NCBI RefSeq assembly: GCF_000960995.1
Contig: NZ_CP009434.1
Coordinates: 2,604,001-2,668,000 of the forward strand
Direction of reading: 5' to 3'
Origin: Burkholderia glumae LMG 2196 = ATCC 33617
Lineage (GTDB): Bacteria; Pseudomonadota; Gammaproteobacteria; Burkholderiales; Burkholderiaceae
DNA: 64,000 nt
Positions 54,613 through 64,000 of this stretch are shown here, in pieces. The notes beneath the pieces were generated by a model, which saw only the letters and a program-made list of their open reading frames with translations, was not told where the DNA came from and made no database searches. Each line of letters starts with the position of its first letter. Within the stretch, counting starts at the first letter, position 1. Position numbers and translations under genes: made by a program.

Positions 54613-55695
54613 GTGTCGACCGAAAACCCGAACGCCGCGCAACGCGTGACCGCCAGCGACAGCAGTTCACTGAGCGACGGCAGGACCGTGCAGACTTTCG
54701 TGCTGCGCAATGCGAAGGGCGCCAGCGTGCGAATCAGCGAACTGGGCGGGACGCTCTTGTCGTGGATCGCGCCCGACCGGCACGGCAACCCGGGGGAGAT
54801 CCTGCTCGGCCACGATACGCTCGACGATTATCTGAGCTCGCGCGCGTACCTGGGGGCGCTGGTCGGGCGGTGGGCCAACCGGATCGAGTCGGCGCGCTTC
54901 CGGCTGGACGGGGTGGACTACCAGTTGCCCCCGAACGAAGGCGACAACCTGCTTCACGGCGGGCAAGCCGGTTTTCACCAGCGGCTCTGGCATGCCCGGC
55001 CGGCCGGCGACTCGTTGCTGATGCGGCTCGATTCGCCGGACGGCGAAGGCGGTTTCCCGGGCCAGTTGCAAGTCGAGGTGCGCTACCGGCTGAGCGACGA
55101 CGGCACGCTGGAAATCGACTATCTGGCGCAGGCCGACCGGCTGACGCCGGTGAACCTGACCAATCATGCGTATTTCAATCTGACGGGGCAGCCGGATCGG
55201 GACGTCCGCGACCATCGGCTGACGATCCATGCCGATTCGTATTTCGCGGTCGACGGCGCGCTGATTCCGCAGCAACGCGAGCCGGTCGAGCGCAGCCCCT
55301 TCGACTTCCGCCGCGCCGCGCCGATCGGCCCGGGGCTGGACGTCGAGCACGCCCAGATCCGGCTGGCGGGCGGCTTCGACCATTGCTACGTGCTCCACGC
55401 CGCCGGCCCCTCGGCGGGAACGCCCGCCGTGCGCGAAGTGGCGCGTCTCGAGGAGCCGGAAAGCGGACGCGTGCTGACCGTGTCGACGGATCAGCCCGGC
55501 TTGCAGTTCTACAGCGGCAACTTCCTCGAAGGCGTGGCCGCACGCGGCGGAAAGGCGTATCGCCGGCATGCCGGCTTGTGTCTCGAAACCGGCGGATTCC
55601 CGAACCAGATCAACATGGCGGACCGGGACGCGGTACTGGTGATGCCGGGACGGCCGTATCGCCAGCTCACCCGATACCAGGTCAGTGCCGGCTAG
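54613..55695 (+). CDS. galM: Aldose 1-epimerase (galactose mutarotase)
   Basis: 360 residues from GTG 54613 with AAGGAG 8 nt upstream. It interconverts alpha and beta anomers of galactose or related aldoses in the cytoplasm. All GalM markers are present: LVGRWANRIESARFRL (substrate-binding Asn-Arg), NLTNHAYFNL with the catalytic His, GGFDHCYVL with the substrate Asp, and LCLETGGFPNQIN with the catalytic Glu. It follows the degenerate paralogue by 119 bp and probably closes the transporter operon. Confidence 0.94.
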   Translation: MSTENPNAAQRVTASDSSSLSDGRTVQTFVLRNAKGASVRISELGGTLLSWIAPDRHGNPGEILLGHDTLDDYLSSRAYLGALVGRWANRIESARFRLDGVDYQLPPNEGDNLLHGGQAGFHQRLWHARPAGDSLLMRLDSPDGEGGFPGQLQVEVRYRLSDDGTLEIDYLAQADRLTPVNLTNHAYFNLTGQPDRDVRDHRLTIHADSYFAVDGALIPQQREPVERSPFDFRRAAPIGPGLDVEHAQIRLAGGFDHCYVLHAAGPSAGTPAVREVARLEEPESGRVLTVSTDQPGLQFYSGNFLEGVAARGGKAYRRHAGLCLETGGFPNQINMADRDAVLVMPGRPYRQLTRYQVSAG

Positions 55696-56375
55696 CGGAT
55701 CGCGGCAAGCGCGCGCCCGGCGGCCCGGCCCGCTGTTGCCATGCAAGCTGGCGAAATCGGGCCGTGCCGTGGCGCGCCCATCCCGTGCCGCGAAAGACAA
55801 GGCCATCGCCCGTCGAATCGCTGCGGCGGCGGGCCGTTTCATACTCGGCACATACGAGTGTGGTATTGATCCTGGTTAGGAACCGCGCCGGCGCCGTGCC
55901 CCGCAGCGAACGGCGGAGCCATCGCATGAGTCCGCGCCGCAGCGCGACGGACCCGGTGGCGCCTGTCAGATATCGAAGCCGCCGGCAGGCCGGAGCTTTT
56001 GTCTGACCTAATCGATTGGGCAAGCCAATGAGCCATCGCCGAGCCCAATGGATCATCAGCAGTTCACGCCGCCGCCACGTCGCCCCGATGCTCCCCGGTA
56101 TCGCCACGCGGCCCTCGTCGGTGGCCCGGCCTCGTTCGGCCGGCTTCGATCCCTCCCCCCCATTGGCCCGGCCATGCGCCCGCGCGCGCCAGCGCGGCTG
56201 GCTCCCTGCCGCCGCGGCCGTTCGGCCCGCGCCGCGCGTCAGACGCGGCCACCCGCTGCGACGACCACTCATTCGGTCGGGATTGCATATATTAATTTCA
56301 TGCCGGCTCGGCCGTTAACACCGCCTGCCGCGTCAGTGCCGCGCGTCGATTCGTTGGCTTTCATCTGAAGAGAGT
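55696..56375. other. Gap before the diguanylate cyclase gene
   Basis: About 680 bp with no recognisable gene. An AT-rich patch (GCATATATTAATTTC at about 56284-56298) just upstream of the cyclase is the likely promoter area, without a clear -35. Confidence 0.45.
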
Positions 56376-57893
56376 ATGTCCGCCTCAACCTCACTAGGTA
56401 AGATCGCCGACTGGGCCGGAAGGAATTTTCTCGTCATCGGCGTGCTGGGCACGTTGATGTCGGTCGCGACATCGGCAATCAGTGTCATGACGCTTTGGGC
56501 CGCGCACGACGAAGTCATCACCCATGCTCACGAGAACTCACGCAACGTGACGGCAGTGCTGGCCAGCGAAATAGCAAGGACGGTAGAAACCTCGAACATG
56601 GCGCTGATGAGCCTGGCCACGAATCTCAGCAATCCTGCGTTCCGCAACATGGACCCCCGCCTGCGGCACGACCTTCTGTTCGACAGGACCGCCGCGCAAC
56701 ACATCACCGGGATGGGCGTGACCGATGCCGAAGGCCGGGTGATCGACGGCTGCTGCAGTCCCACGCATCGGTGGGATCTGAGCGACCGTGATTACTTCAA
56801 GGCGCCGCGCGACAAGCCCGACATCGGGCTTTACGTGTCGGAGCCCTATGAAGCGCGTTCACGCGGCGGCACGCGCTCGATCGCGCTGTCGCGCCGCATC
56901 GACGGAGCCGGCCATGCTTTCAACGGCATCGCGGTGGTCGCCATCGATCTGGCCTACTTCAGCCAACTCCTCGAGCGTTTGGATGTGGGCGCTCATGGCA
57001 TCAGCGCCATCGTGCGCTCCGACGGCATCATTCTCGCGAGAAATCCGCCCGTCAGCGCGAGCCAGATGGCCAGCTTGCGCCGCTCCAACACGTTCGCGGG
57101 GATGACCCAGCACGATTCGGGTTTCTATGTCGCGCGTTCGAGCGTCGACGGCACGATACGGCTCTATACGTACCAGCGCGTGCCCGGCACCCCGCTGATC
57201 GCCGTCGTCGCGCCCGCGCAAAGCGACGTGCTGGCGGGAATCACCCGTATGGCCTGGAAGGTCGGGGTCTCCGCCGGGACCATCAGCGCGCTGTTCTGTG
57301 CGGCGGTCTGGCTGCTCGCCTTCGTACTGCGTGACAATCTGAACAAGCAGCGAAAGCTGACCGAACTGAGCCGCACCGACGCGCTGACGGGCCTGCTGAA
57401 CCGCCGGGCCCTGGATGCCGTGCTGGCCGACGAGTGGCAGCGGGTCCAGCGCGGCAATACCTGCATGTCGGTGCTGTTCATCGACGCCGACCATTTCAAG
57501 CAGTACAACGACATCCATGGCCATGCCAAGGGCGACACCGCCCTGCGCTTCCTGGCGGCATGCATCAGCCGGCATGTCCGGCGCCATGGCGACATCGCCG
57601 CGCGCTACGGCGGCGAAGAATTCGTCGCCGTGCTGGTCAATACCGATACGCATGGCGCATTGACGGTGTCCGAAGCCATTCGAGAGGATATCGAAAGAAA
57701 CCGGCTTGCCGATTTTCCCGAACCGATTCCCGCCCTGACCGTCAGCATAGGCTGCGCCACCGGCCGCCGGGGGAAGCCGGCGTCGGTCGAGGCGCTCTGC
57801 CGCCAGGCCGACCTGGCGCTCTACCAGGCCAAGCGAAGCGGACGAAACCGGGTGGGCGCGGCCCCGGCGGAGGATGGCGAGGCACGCGCCTGA
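56376..57893 (+). CDS. Membrane diguanylate cyclase with dCache sensor
   Basis: 505 residues. Helix one at about 15-42, a periplasmic dCache domain of about 250 residues (DYFKAPRDKPDIGLYVSEPY and SIALSRRIDGA are typical), helix two near 290-315, then a GGDEF domain. The active-site motif reads GGEEF (YGGEEFVAVL) with metal-binding Asp in LFIDADHFKQYND. The product-inhibition site RxxD (RHGD) lies five residues before it. It should make cyclic di-GMP in response to an external ligand, linking to the neighbouring chemoreceptors in motility and biofilm control. Confidence 0.93.
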   Translation: MSASTSLGKIADWAGRNFLVIGVLGTLMSVATSAISVMTLWAAHDEVITHAHENSRNVTAVLASEIARTVETSNMALMSLATNLSNPAFRNMDPRLRHDLLFDRTAAQHITGMGVTDAEGRVIDGCCSPTHRWDLSDRDYFKAPRDKPDIGLYVSEPYEARSRGGTRSIALSRRIDGAGHAFNGIAVVAIDLAYFSQLLERLDVGAHGISAIVRSDGIILARNPPVSASQMASLRRSNTFAGMTQHDSGFYVARSSVDGTIRLYTYQRVPGTPLIAVVAPAQSDVLAGITRMAWKVGVSAGTISALFCAAVWLLAFVLRDNLNKQRKLTELSRTDALTGLLNRRALDAVLADEWQRVQRGNTCMSVLFIDADHFKQYNDIHGHAKGDTALRFLAACISRHVRRHGDIAARYGGEEFVAVLVNTDTHGALTVSEAIREDIERNRLADFPEPIPALTVSIGCATGRRGKPASVEALCRQADLALYQAKRSGRNRVGAAPAEDGEARA

Positions 57894-58008
57894 GCAGACG
57901 CACGCGGTCTGCCCGGGCGCGGCGCCCGGGCGTGCCGGCATGCGGCCTCGGCGGGAGGGCGCGCAGCGTCGGGGAACCGGGGTTAACCGCAAATTCGGCC
58001 CGCAAACC

Positions 58009-58035
58009 TCAAGAAACCGCGCCGGCTGCCGTTAG
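58009..58035 (+). promoter_or_regulatory. Sigma-28 (FliA) promoter of the third chemoreceptor
   Basis: TCAAGAAA, 11 bp, then GCCGTTAG. The spacing is exact and the -10 matches GCCGATAA at 6 of 8 positions; TCAAG is the usual betaproteobacterial -35 core. It ends 80 bp before the ATG and implies control with the flagellar regulon. Confidence 0.6.
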
Positions 58036-58115
58036 CACGACTTGCGACAGACGCCCCGAATACCGACAACGTAAGGTCGGCTTCTCCCAACCCCTCACGA
58101 TAGGCTTATCCAAAG

Positions 58116-59861
58116 ATGCAATGGCTTTCCAATCTCAAGCTTAGCCAGAAGCTGGTCGGCGCGTTGGTGCTTTGCGCACTCGTCACCGCCATCGTGGGCG
58201 CGGTCGGTCTGGTCAAGGTGCGCGAAGTCGCGACCATGCAGACCGACATGTACAACCTCGAATTCGTCCCGGTACGTCAGGACGGCACGGCCGCATGGCA
58301 GGCCGCTTCGCATTTCCGCCGCCTATATTCCTACATTTTGAACCCGGACCCGGCTGGCCGGGCCGACACGCTCCGGCTGAACCGCGCTGGCGAAGCGGCG
58401 ATCCTCGCCGCGTTCGATTACGAACGCGCGCACGCGAGCTCCGACGCGCAAAAGCAGCTGATCAGCGATTTCGACACCACCTGGCCGGCCTACATGAGTT
58501 CCGTCGCCAAGGTCGAGGCGCTCGCCGACCAGGCCGACCAGACCGGCGCCCTGGCCGAATTGAAATCGACCACCGACCCGCTGCACGTCAAGCTGCGCAC
58601 GCTGCTGATCAAGCTGTCGGACTTGCGCGACGAACTCGCGCGCGCGCGCGTCGCCGACGGCGCCGCCCTGGTCACGTCGGTGACCTGGTGGATCCTGGGC
58701 TGCGCGCTCGTCGGCGTGGCGGTGGCGATCGGCCTCGGGCTGATGGTGACGCGCACCGTGCTGCAACAGATCGGCAGCGAACCGGCCGCGGTCGCGCAGG
58801 TGGTCGAGCAGATCGCGAACGGCGATCTGAGCAAGCGCATCGAGACCGACAACGTCCACCGCCACAGCATTCTCTACGCGGTGGCGCGCATGCAGGAGCA
58901 GCTCGCGACGACGATCGGCTCGGTTCGCGAAGGTGCCGAGTCGGTCAGCGTCGCCTCCAAGCAGATTGCGAGCGGCAACATCGATTTGTCGTCGCGGACC
59001 GAGGAACAGGCGGCATCGCTCGAGCAGACTGCCGCGAGCATGCTGGAGCTGACCCAGACGGTTGGCCAGAACAGCGAAAGCGCGCGCCATGCGAATACGC
59101 TCGCCGTGCAGGCCGCGAGCGTCGCCGATACGGGCCACCACTCCGTCGAAAGCATGGTGCGCACGATCAGCGAGATCAGCAGCAATTCGACGAAAATCTC
59201 CGAGATCACCGGCGTCATCGAAGGCATTGCATTCCAGACCAACATCCTGGCGCTGAACGCGGCGGTGGAGGCCGCGCGCGCCGGCGAGCAGGGGCGCGGG
59301 TTCGCGGTCGTCGCAAGCGAGGTGCGCAGCCTCGCGCAGCGCTCGGCCAGCGCGGCCAAGGAAATCAAGGAGGTGATCTCGACCTCGGTCGCGATGATCC
59401 AGAGCGGCACCGAGCAGGCGTCGGAAGTCAGCAAGACGATGGCCGACGTCAAGGAAGCGATTCGCCGCGTGTCCAATATCGTCGGCGAGATCACAGCGGC
59501 CTCGGAGCAGCAGAACCAGAGTATTCATCAGGTCAGCCAGGCCGTGACGCAAATGGACGAGACCACGCAGCAGAACGCGGCGCTCGTCGAAGAGGCGGCG
59601 GCGGCCGCGCAGTCGCTCGAAGCGCAGGCCGCCAAGATGAAGCAGACCGTCTCGGTATTCCATGTCGGCGACAAGCGAACCTCGGTGCCCGCTCCGACGC
59701 CTGCAGCGGCGCCTGCACCGGCGCGCGCGACGGTGCCGCCTGCGGCACGCGTGACCAAGGCGCCGCCGCCGAAGCGCGCGGCCGCGCTACCGAGACCCGT
59801 CGCCATCGCGCCGTCGAAGCCGGTGGCCCAGGCAGCCGATGGCGACTGGGATACGTTCTGA
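58116..59861 (+). CDS. Methyl-accepting chemotaxis protein with four-helix sensor and CheR-tether tail
   Basis: 581 residues. Helix one about 8-32 (LSQKLVGALVLCALVTAIVG), a helical periplasmic domain of the Tar-like four-helix type to about 185, helix two 190-212, HAMP, and the signalling hairpin with tip VIEGIAFQTNILALNAAVEA. After the hairpin a 55-residue Pro/Ala linker ends in DGDWDTF, a form of the xWxxF pentapeptide that tethers CheR and CheB. The other two receptors here lack it. A sigma-28-like promoter lies upstream. Confidence 0.93.
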   Translation: MQWLSNLKLSQKLVGALVLCALVTAIVGAVGLVKVREVATMQTDMYNLEFVPVRQDGTAAWQAASHFRRLYSYILNPDPAGRADTLRLNRAGEAAILAAFDYERAHASSDAQKQLISDFDTTWPAYMSSVAKVEALADQADQTGALAELKSTTDPLHVKLRTLLIKLSDLRDELARARVADGAALVTSVTWWILGCALVGVAVAIGLGLMVTRTVLQQIGSEPAAVAQVVEQIANGDLSKRIETDNVHRHSILYAVARMQEQLATTIGSVREGAESVSVASKQIASGNIDLSSRTEEQAASLEQTAASMLELTQTVGQNSESARHANTLAVQAASVADTGHHSVESMVRTISEISSNSTKISEITGVIEGIAFQTNILALNAAVEAARAGEQGRGFAVVASEVRSLAQRSASAAKEIKEVISTSVAMIQSGTEQASEVSKTMADVKEAIRRVSNIVGEITAASEQQNQSIHQVSQAVTQMDETTQQNAALVEEAAAAAQSLEAQAAKMKQTVSVFHVGDKRTSVPAPTPAAAPAPARATVPPAARVTKAPPPKRAAALPRPVAIAPSKPVAQAADGDWDTF

Positions 59862-60211
59862 CGCGGCAGCCGCCGCAGCGTCCTATCGCGAAAGCATGTC
59901 GGGGCGCCGCGCCGAGTTCGGGCTCACGCCCGGCCGGCCTCGCCCGCCGCGTGCCGCGGCGCGCCCGGGGCGCGCTGCGATGAGCCGGCGCGGCTTGGTG
60001 GCTCGCATACCGGGACGGCTGCCACTTCTCCATGCAGGGCCGCCTCCGTTGGCGCCTTCGCGCTGGGTGGGCGAACCCGCCACCGGCGATATCCGTTGCG
60101 CGAAACGCCCAGAATCCGGCCTGGCCGGGTGACGCCGGACTGGCCGCGGTGATCGGCGCTCCCTGCGTACGGCGCTGTCACGTTGGCGGGTATGGCCGGA
60201 TAGATGGGGCG
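59862..60211. other. Gap before insertion-element remnant
   Basis: About 350 bp without a recognisable gene or repeat; GC-rich spurious frames only. Confidence 0.45.
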
Positions 60212-60750
60212 ATGAAACCAAAATCGCTCTACCTCGGCCATCGATTCCGCGCAGCGATCATCAGCCAGGCGGTGCGCTGGTATTTCCGCTTCCAGCTGAG
60301 CCTACGCGACATCGAGGAACTGCTATTCGAGCGCGGCGTGAGCGTCAGCCACGAGACGATCCGCAGATGGCGCGACAAATTCGGTGCGGCCTTCGCCCGC
60401 CGCGCAAGATCGTCATCGTCCCGTTACGCAGCTACCCGGCTGCCAAGGCTGGCATCCCGGAACTCGCCAACCTCAAGCATGAGTTCGTAAAGGCCGCTGC
60501 CCGCGTGAACAAGCGCGCCGAGAGCCGCCGTCAGCCGTCAGCCGTCAGCCGTCAGCCGTCAGCCGACCCGCGAACGCGAGCAACGCATGCGGGAATTGCG
60601 CGACCCGGCGTGCTCGCGGGCTTTCCTCGCGAGCTTCGGGCTGATCCGCCAGCACTTCGCCCTGAAGCGGCATCTGCTGCGTGCTTCGCCGTATCGCCAA
60701 CACCTTGCTGTACGCTTCTCGGCGTGGCGTGAATTGGCCGAAGCACCCAG
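60212..60750 (+). pseudogene. IS6-family transposase remnant, internally deleted and frameshifted
   Basis: The N-terminus MKPKSLYLGHRFRAAIISQA, WYFRFQLSLRDIEELLFERG and VSHETIRRWRDKFG is IS6-type (compare IS26). At about 60400 the sequence jumps to the C-terminal part in another frame (KIVIVPLRSYPAAKAGIPEL, ANLKHEFVKAAARVNKRAES), so the DDE core is deleted. A heptamer expansion then shifts the frame again to RMRELRDPACSRAFLASFGL and IRQHFALKRHLLRASPYRQ. No terminal repeats were found. Confidence 0.8.
60528..60562 (+). repeat. Five tandem copies of CCGTCAG
   Basis: 35 bp of perfect 7-bp repeats inside the transposase remnant. With only one copy the surrounding sequence reads through in frame as AESRRQPTREREQRMREL, so four copies (28 bp) were added and shifted the frame. 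Confidence 0.85.
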
Positions 60751-60811
60751 AATCCGTCTGCCGCATGAAACAGGCAGGTCGAAGTCGCGCTCCTGGTGGA
60801 CATACTCCGCT

Positions 60812-60934
60812 AACGTGACAAAGCCGCAGAAAGTGCTGGCGGCGGATGCGCTGATTTTGCTGTTTCCGCTCTGGTGGTACGGCATGCCCGCCATCATGAA
60901 AGGCTGGATTGGCCGGGTGTGGGCCTATGGCTAC
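60812..60934 (+). pseudogene. Fragment of an NAD(P)H quinone reductase / flavodoxin-like gene
   Basis: About 41 codons reading NVTKPQKVLAADALILLFPL then WWYGMPAIMKGWIGRVWAYG match the central block of NQO1/YwrO/KefG-type oxidoreductases (pattern ADALIxxFPLWWxxMPAxLKGWxDRVxxxGFAY). Both ends are missing, and the flanking sequence is an insertion-element remnant on the left. It is a relic; no function. Confidence 0.65.
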
Positions 60935-61000
60935 CGGCGCGCCGGCAACGCCTGCCGCCACGCAGGGTTTACCAAGATTGACGCCAGCACGCTTCATTGT

Positions 61001-61027
61001 TTAAATAAATCAACTTGATTTATTTAA
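61001..61027. promoter_or_regulatory. Perfect 27-bp palindromic operator upstream of the ROK gene
   Basis: TTAAATAAATCAA, one C, then TTGATTTATTTAA: 13-bp perfect arms, 37 bp before the ATG of the ROK regulator, strikingly AT-rich. ROK repressors (NagC, Mlc) bind AT-rich palindromes with TTATTT/AAATAA blocks, so autoregulation and control of the downstream transporter genes are likely. Confidence 0.75.
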
Positions 61028-61063
61028 TGAGCCATCGGCCCCTACCCCATGGAAGGAGACACC

Positions 61064-62297
61064 ATGAGACGCCCGCACATCGGCCAAGGCAGCAATTCGG
61101 CCAATGTGCGTCGCTACAACGAGCGTCTGCTGCTGCAGATGCTGCGTCGCACGGGCAGCGCCTCGAAAGCCGACCTCGCGCGGCGCGCGAACATGACGGG
61201 CACGGCCGTCGGCAGCATCGTCGCGTCGCTGGCGGACGCGAAGCTCATCGAGTTTGCCGGCCGTACCGAAGGCCAGCGCGGCCAGCCGGCGTCGCTGATC
61301 CGCCTGGACCCGAACGGCGCGTTCGGAATCGGCGTGCGGGTGGACCGCATGCGCATCGAAACCGCGCTGGTCAACTTCACGGGCGACGTGATCAGCTGCC
61401 GCTCGCACGACATCTTTCTTCCGCCGCCCGCAACCGTGCTGGAAACCGTGCGCGGCGATATCGAGGAACTGCAGCGCCAGTTGCCCGCCCAGGCCCGGGA
61501 CCGGCTCACGGGCGTCGGCGTGGCGCATCCGTTCAACCTCAGCAGCTGGCTGCGCGAACTGGGCCTGCCGGCCGAAGCGTTCCGCGCCTGGGCCGAAATC
61601 GATCTCGCCCGCGAGCTGGCCAGCCTCACGCCGCTGCCGGTCTTCAGCGAGAACGACGGCAACGCCGCCGCCATCGCGGAGCTATTCTACGGCCGCGGCC
61701 GGCAGCGCGACCATTTTGTCTATCTGTTCCTCGGGCCGGTGATCGGCGGCGGCATCGCGATCGACGGCGACTGCCTGCACGGCCGCACCGGCAACGCCGG
61801 TGATTTCGCCGTGATGCCGGTGCAGCCGAGCCGCCTGCGCTCGGCACCGGCCCCGCACGGCCCGTGGGACATGCTGCTCACGCGCGCGTCGCTGAGCGCG
61901 CTGATCCGGCATCTGCGCCATTGCGGCGAGACCGTGGACAGCCGCGCCGCGCTGAACGACTGCATCGCGCGCGGCGTGCCCGCCGTCGACGAATGGATCG
62001 ACGACTGCGTGGACGCGCTCGCGTTCGCGCTGCGCTCGGTGCTGTCGGTGCTCGATCTGCCGGTGGTGGTGCTCGATTCGGACGTCGACGCCGGCCTGCT
62101 CGACCGGCTCATCCCACGCCTGAGCGAGGCACTCGCCGCGATCACGCCGGAGGCGCGCAGCGCCCCCGAACTCGTGCGCGGTTCCTTCGGCGCGGACGCC
62201 GGCGCGATCGGCGCGGCCACCCTGCCGATGTTCTTCAACTTCTCACCCCGCTCCGGCATCCTGCGCGGGGCGGGTCCGGACAAGCAAGAGGTCGCCT

Positions 62298-62311
<14 letters not shown>
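61064..62311 (+). CDS. ROK-family transcriptional repressor
   Basis: 415 residues from ATG 61064 with GAAGGAGACACC upstream (ATG 61049 is less likely). N-terminal winged helix (NVRRYNERLLLQMLRRTGSA then SKADLARRANMTGTAVGSIV), then a sugar-kinase-like ROK fold (FSENDGNAAAIAELFYGRGR, GPVIGGGIAIDGDCLHGRTG and NAGDFAVMP). The usual zinc motif GHxxxxxxGxxCxCGxxGC is not present; the corresponding region is PVQPSRLRSAPAPHG, which is common in XylR/FrcR-like members. Its end overlaps the ABC ATPase gene by 14 nt, tying it to that transporter. Confidence 0.9.
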
Positions 62312-63851
<1,540 letters not shown>

Positions 63852-63891
63852 TCGCGCCTGCTCCCTCTTCCCCTTGCCTTCAGATACCGAC

Positions 63892-64000
63892 ATGATCAAC
63901 CCGACCAAGCAGCGGAACCTCGCTTCCGCGACGGCCCATTCGGTGGCCGACCGTACGCCCCCGACGCGCGGCGCCGACCGCCGCGCGCGCATGCAGTCGC
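63892..64000 (+). CDS. Start of a sugar ABC transporter permease (3' end outside window)
   Basis: An open frame from ATG 63892 runs off the right edge. Only 36 codons are visible (MINPTKQRNLASATAH and so on), a hydrophilic N-terminal extension without a membrane helix yet. Identity as a ribose-type permease is inferred from its position 40 bp after the ATPase gene. Confidence 0.6.
   Translation, partial: MINPTKQRNLASATAHSVADRTPPTRGADRRARMQS

Overview
The window is high-GC (mostly about 65-70%) with dense coding and typical betaproteobacterial gene content. The tetronate-catabolism, choline-uptake, DUF2827 and DUF3079 genes and the ESPR-type trimeric autotransporter all point to Burkholderia sensu stricto. 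A plant-associated species of the glumae/gladioli/plantarii type is my guess, not something the sequence proves. Several genes are visibly decaying, so the region is under relaxed selection.

Layout. 1-950: 3' part of metE, then a GNAT acetyltransferase. 1757-7694: one-strand cluster for L-threonate/D-erythronate catabolism (GntR regulator, ltnD, otnK, an atypical otnC, a remnant of an MFS transporter, otnI, denD). 7784-10487: hcr-hcp (hybrid-cluster protein and its reductase) on the minus strand, with an FNR-like box and an NsrR-like operator upstream. 10679-11829: a DUF3079 protein and an LpxO-like hydroxylase. 11865-16110: choV-choW-GlxA-family regulator-choX choline/betaine uptake genes on the minus strand. 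16908-18653: an FMN reductase and small genes.

19386-34984: the most unusual region. It holds a giant Ser/Thr/Asn-rich trimeric autotransporter adhesin (about 3,380 residues when reconstructed), followed by two DUF2827 genes (the first overlapping the adhesin stop codon by 4 nt) and an exported DUF4019 protein; a third DUF2827 gene lies at 37666-38808. DUF2827 proteins have a GT-B-like C-terminal signature, so an adhesin-modifying glycosyltransferase role is a reasonable hypothesis. The adhesin gene is dead here: an IS2-group element (5-bp target duplication) that itself carries a nested IS481-family element (7-bp target duplication) splits it, and a C-to-A nonsense change adds a stop codon further on.

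35033-42241: hypothetical genes, an aldo/keto reductase, a divergent pair of an unknown protein and a small HTH protein, and an MFS transporter. 42730-59861: three chemoreceptors and a diguanylate cyclase flanking a YtfQRT-YjfF sugar ABC transporter operon that ends in a degenerate mutarotase paralogue and an intact galM. A 5' fragment of an IlvD/Edd dehydratase lies just upstream of ytfQ. 60212-60934: fragments of an IS6 transposase and a quinone-reductase gene. 61001-64000: a ROK repressor gene behind a perfect 27-bp palindrome, overlapping a sugar ABC ATPase gene, with a permease gene running off the window.

Together the genes describe a motile, sugar-acid- and betaine-using environmental or plant-associated bacterium with a nitrosative-stress response. 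All assignments come from reading motifs and gene order; no database search was run.
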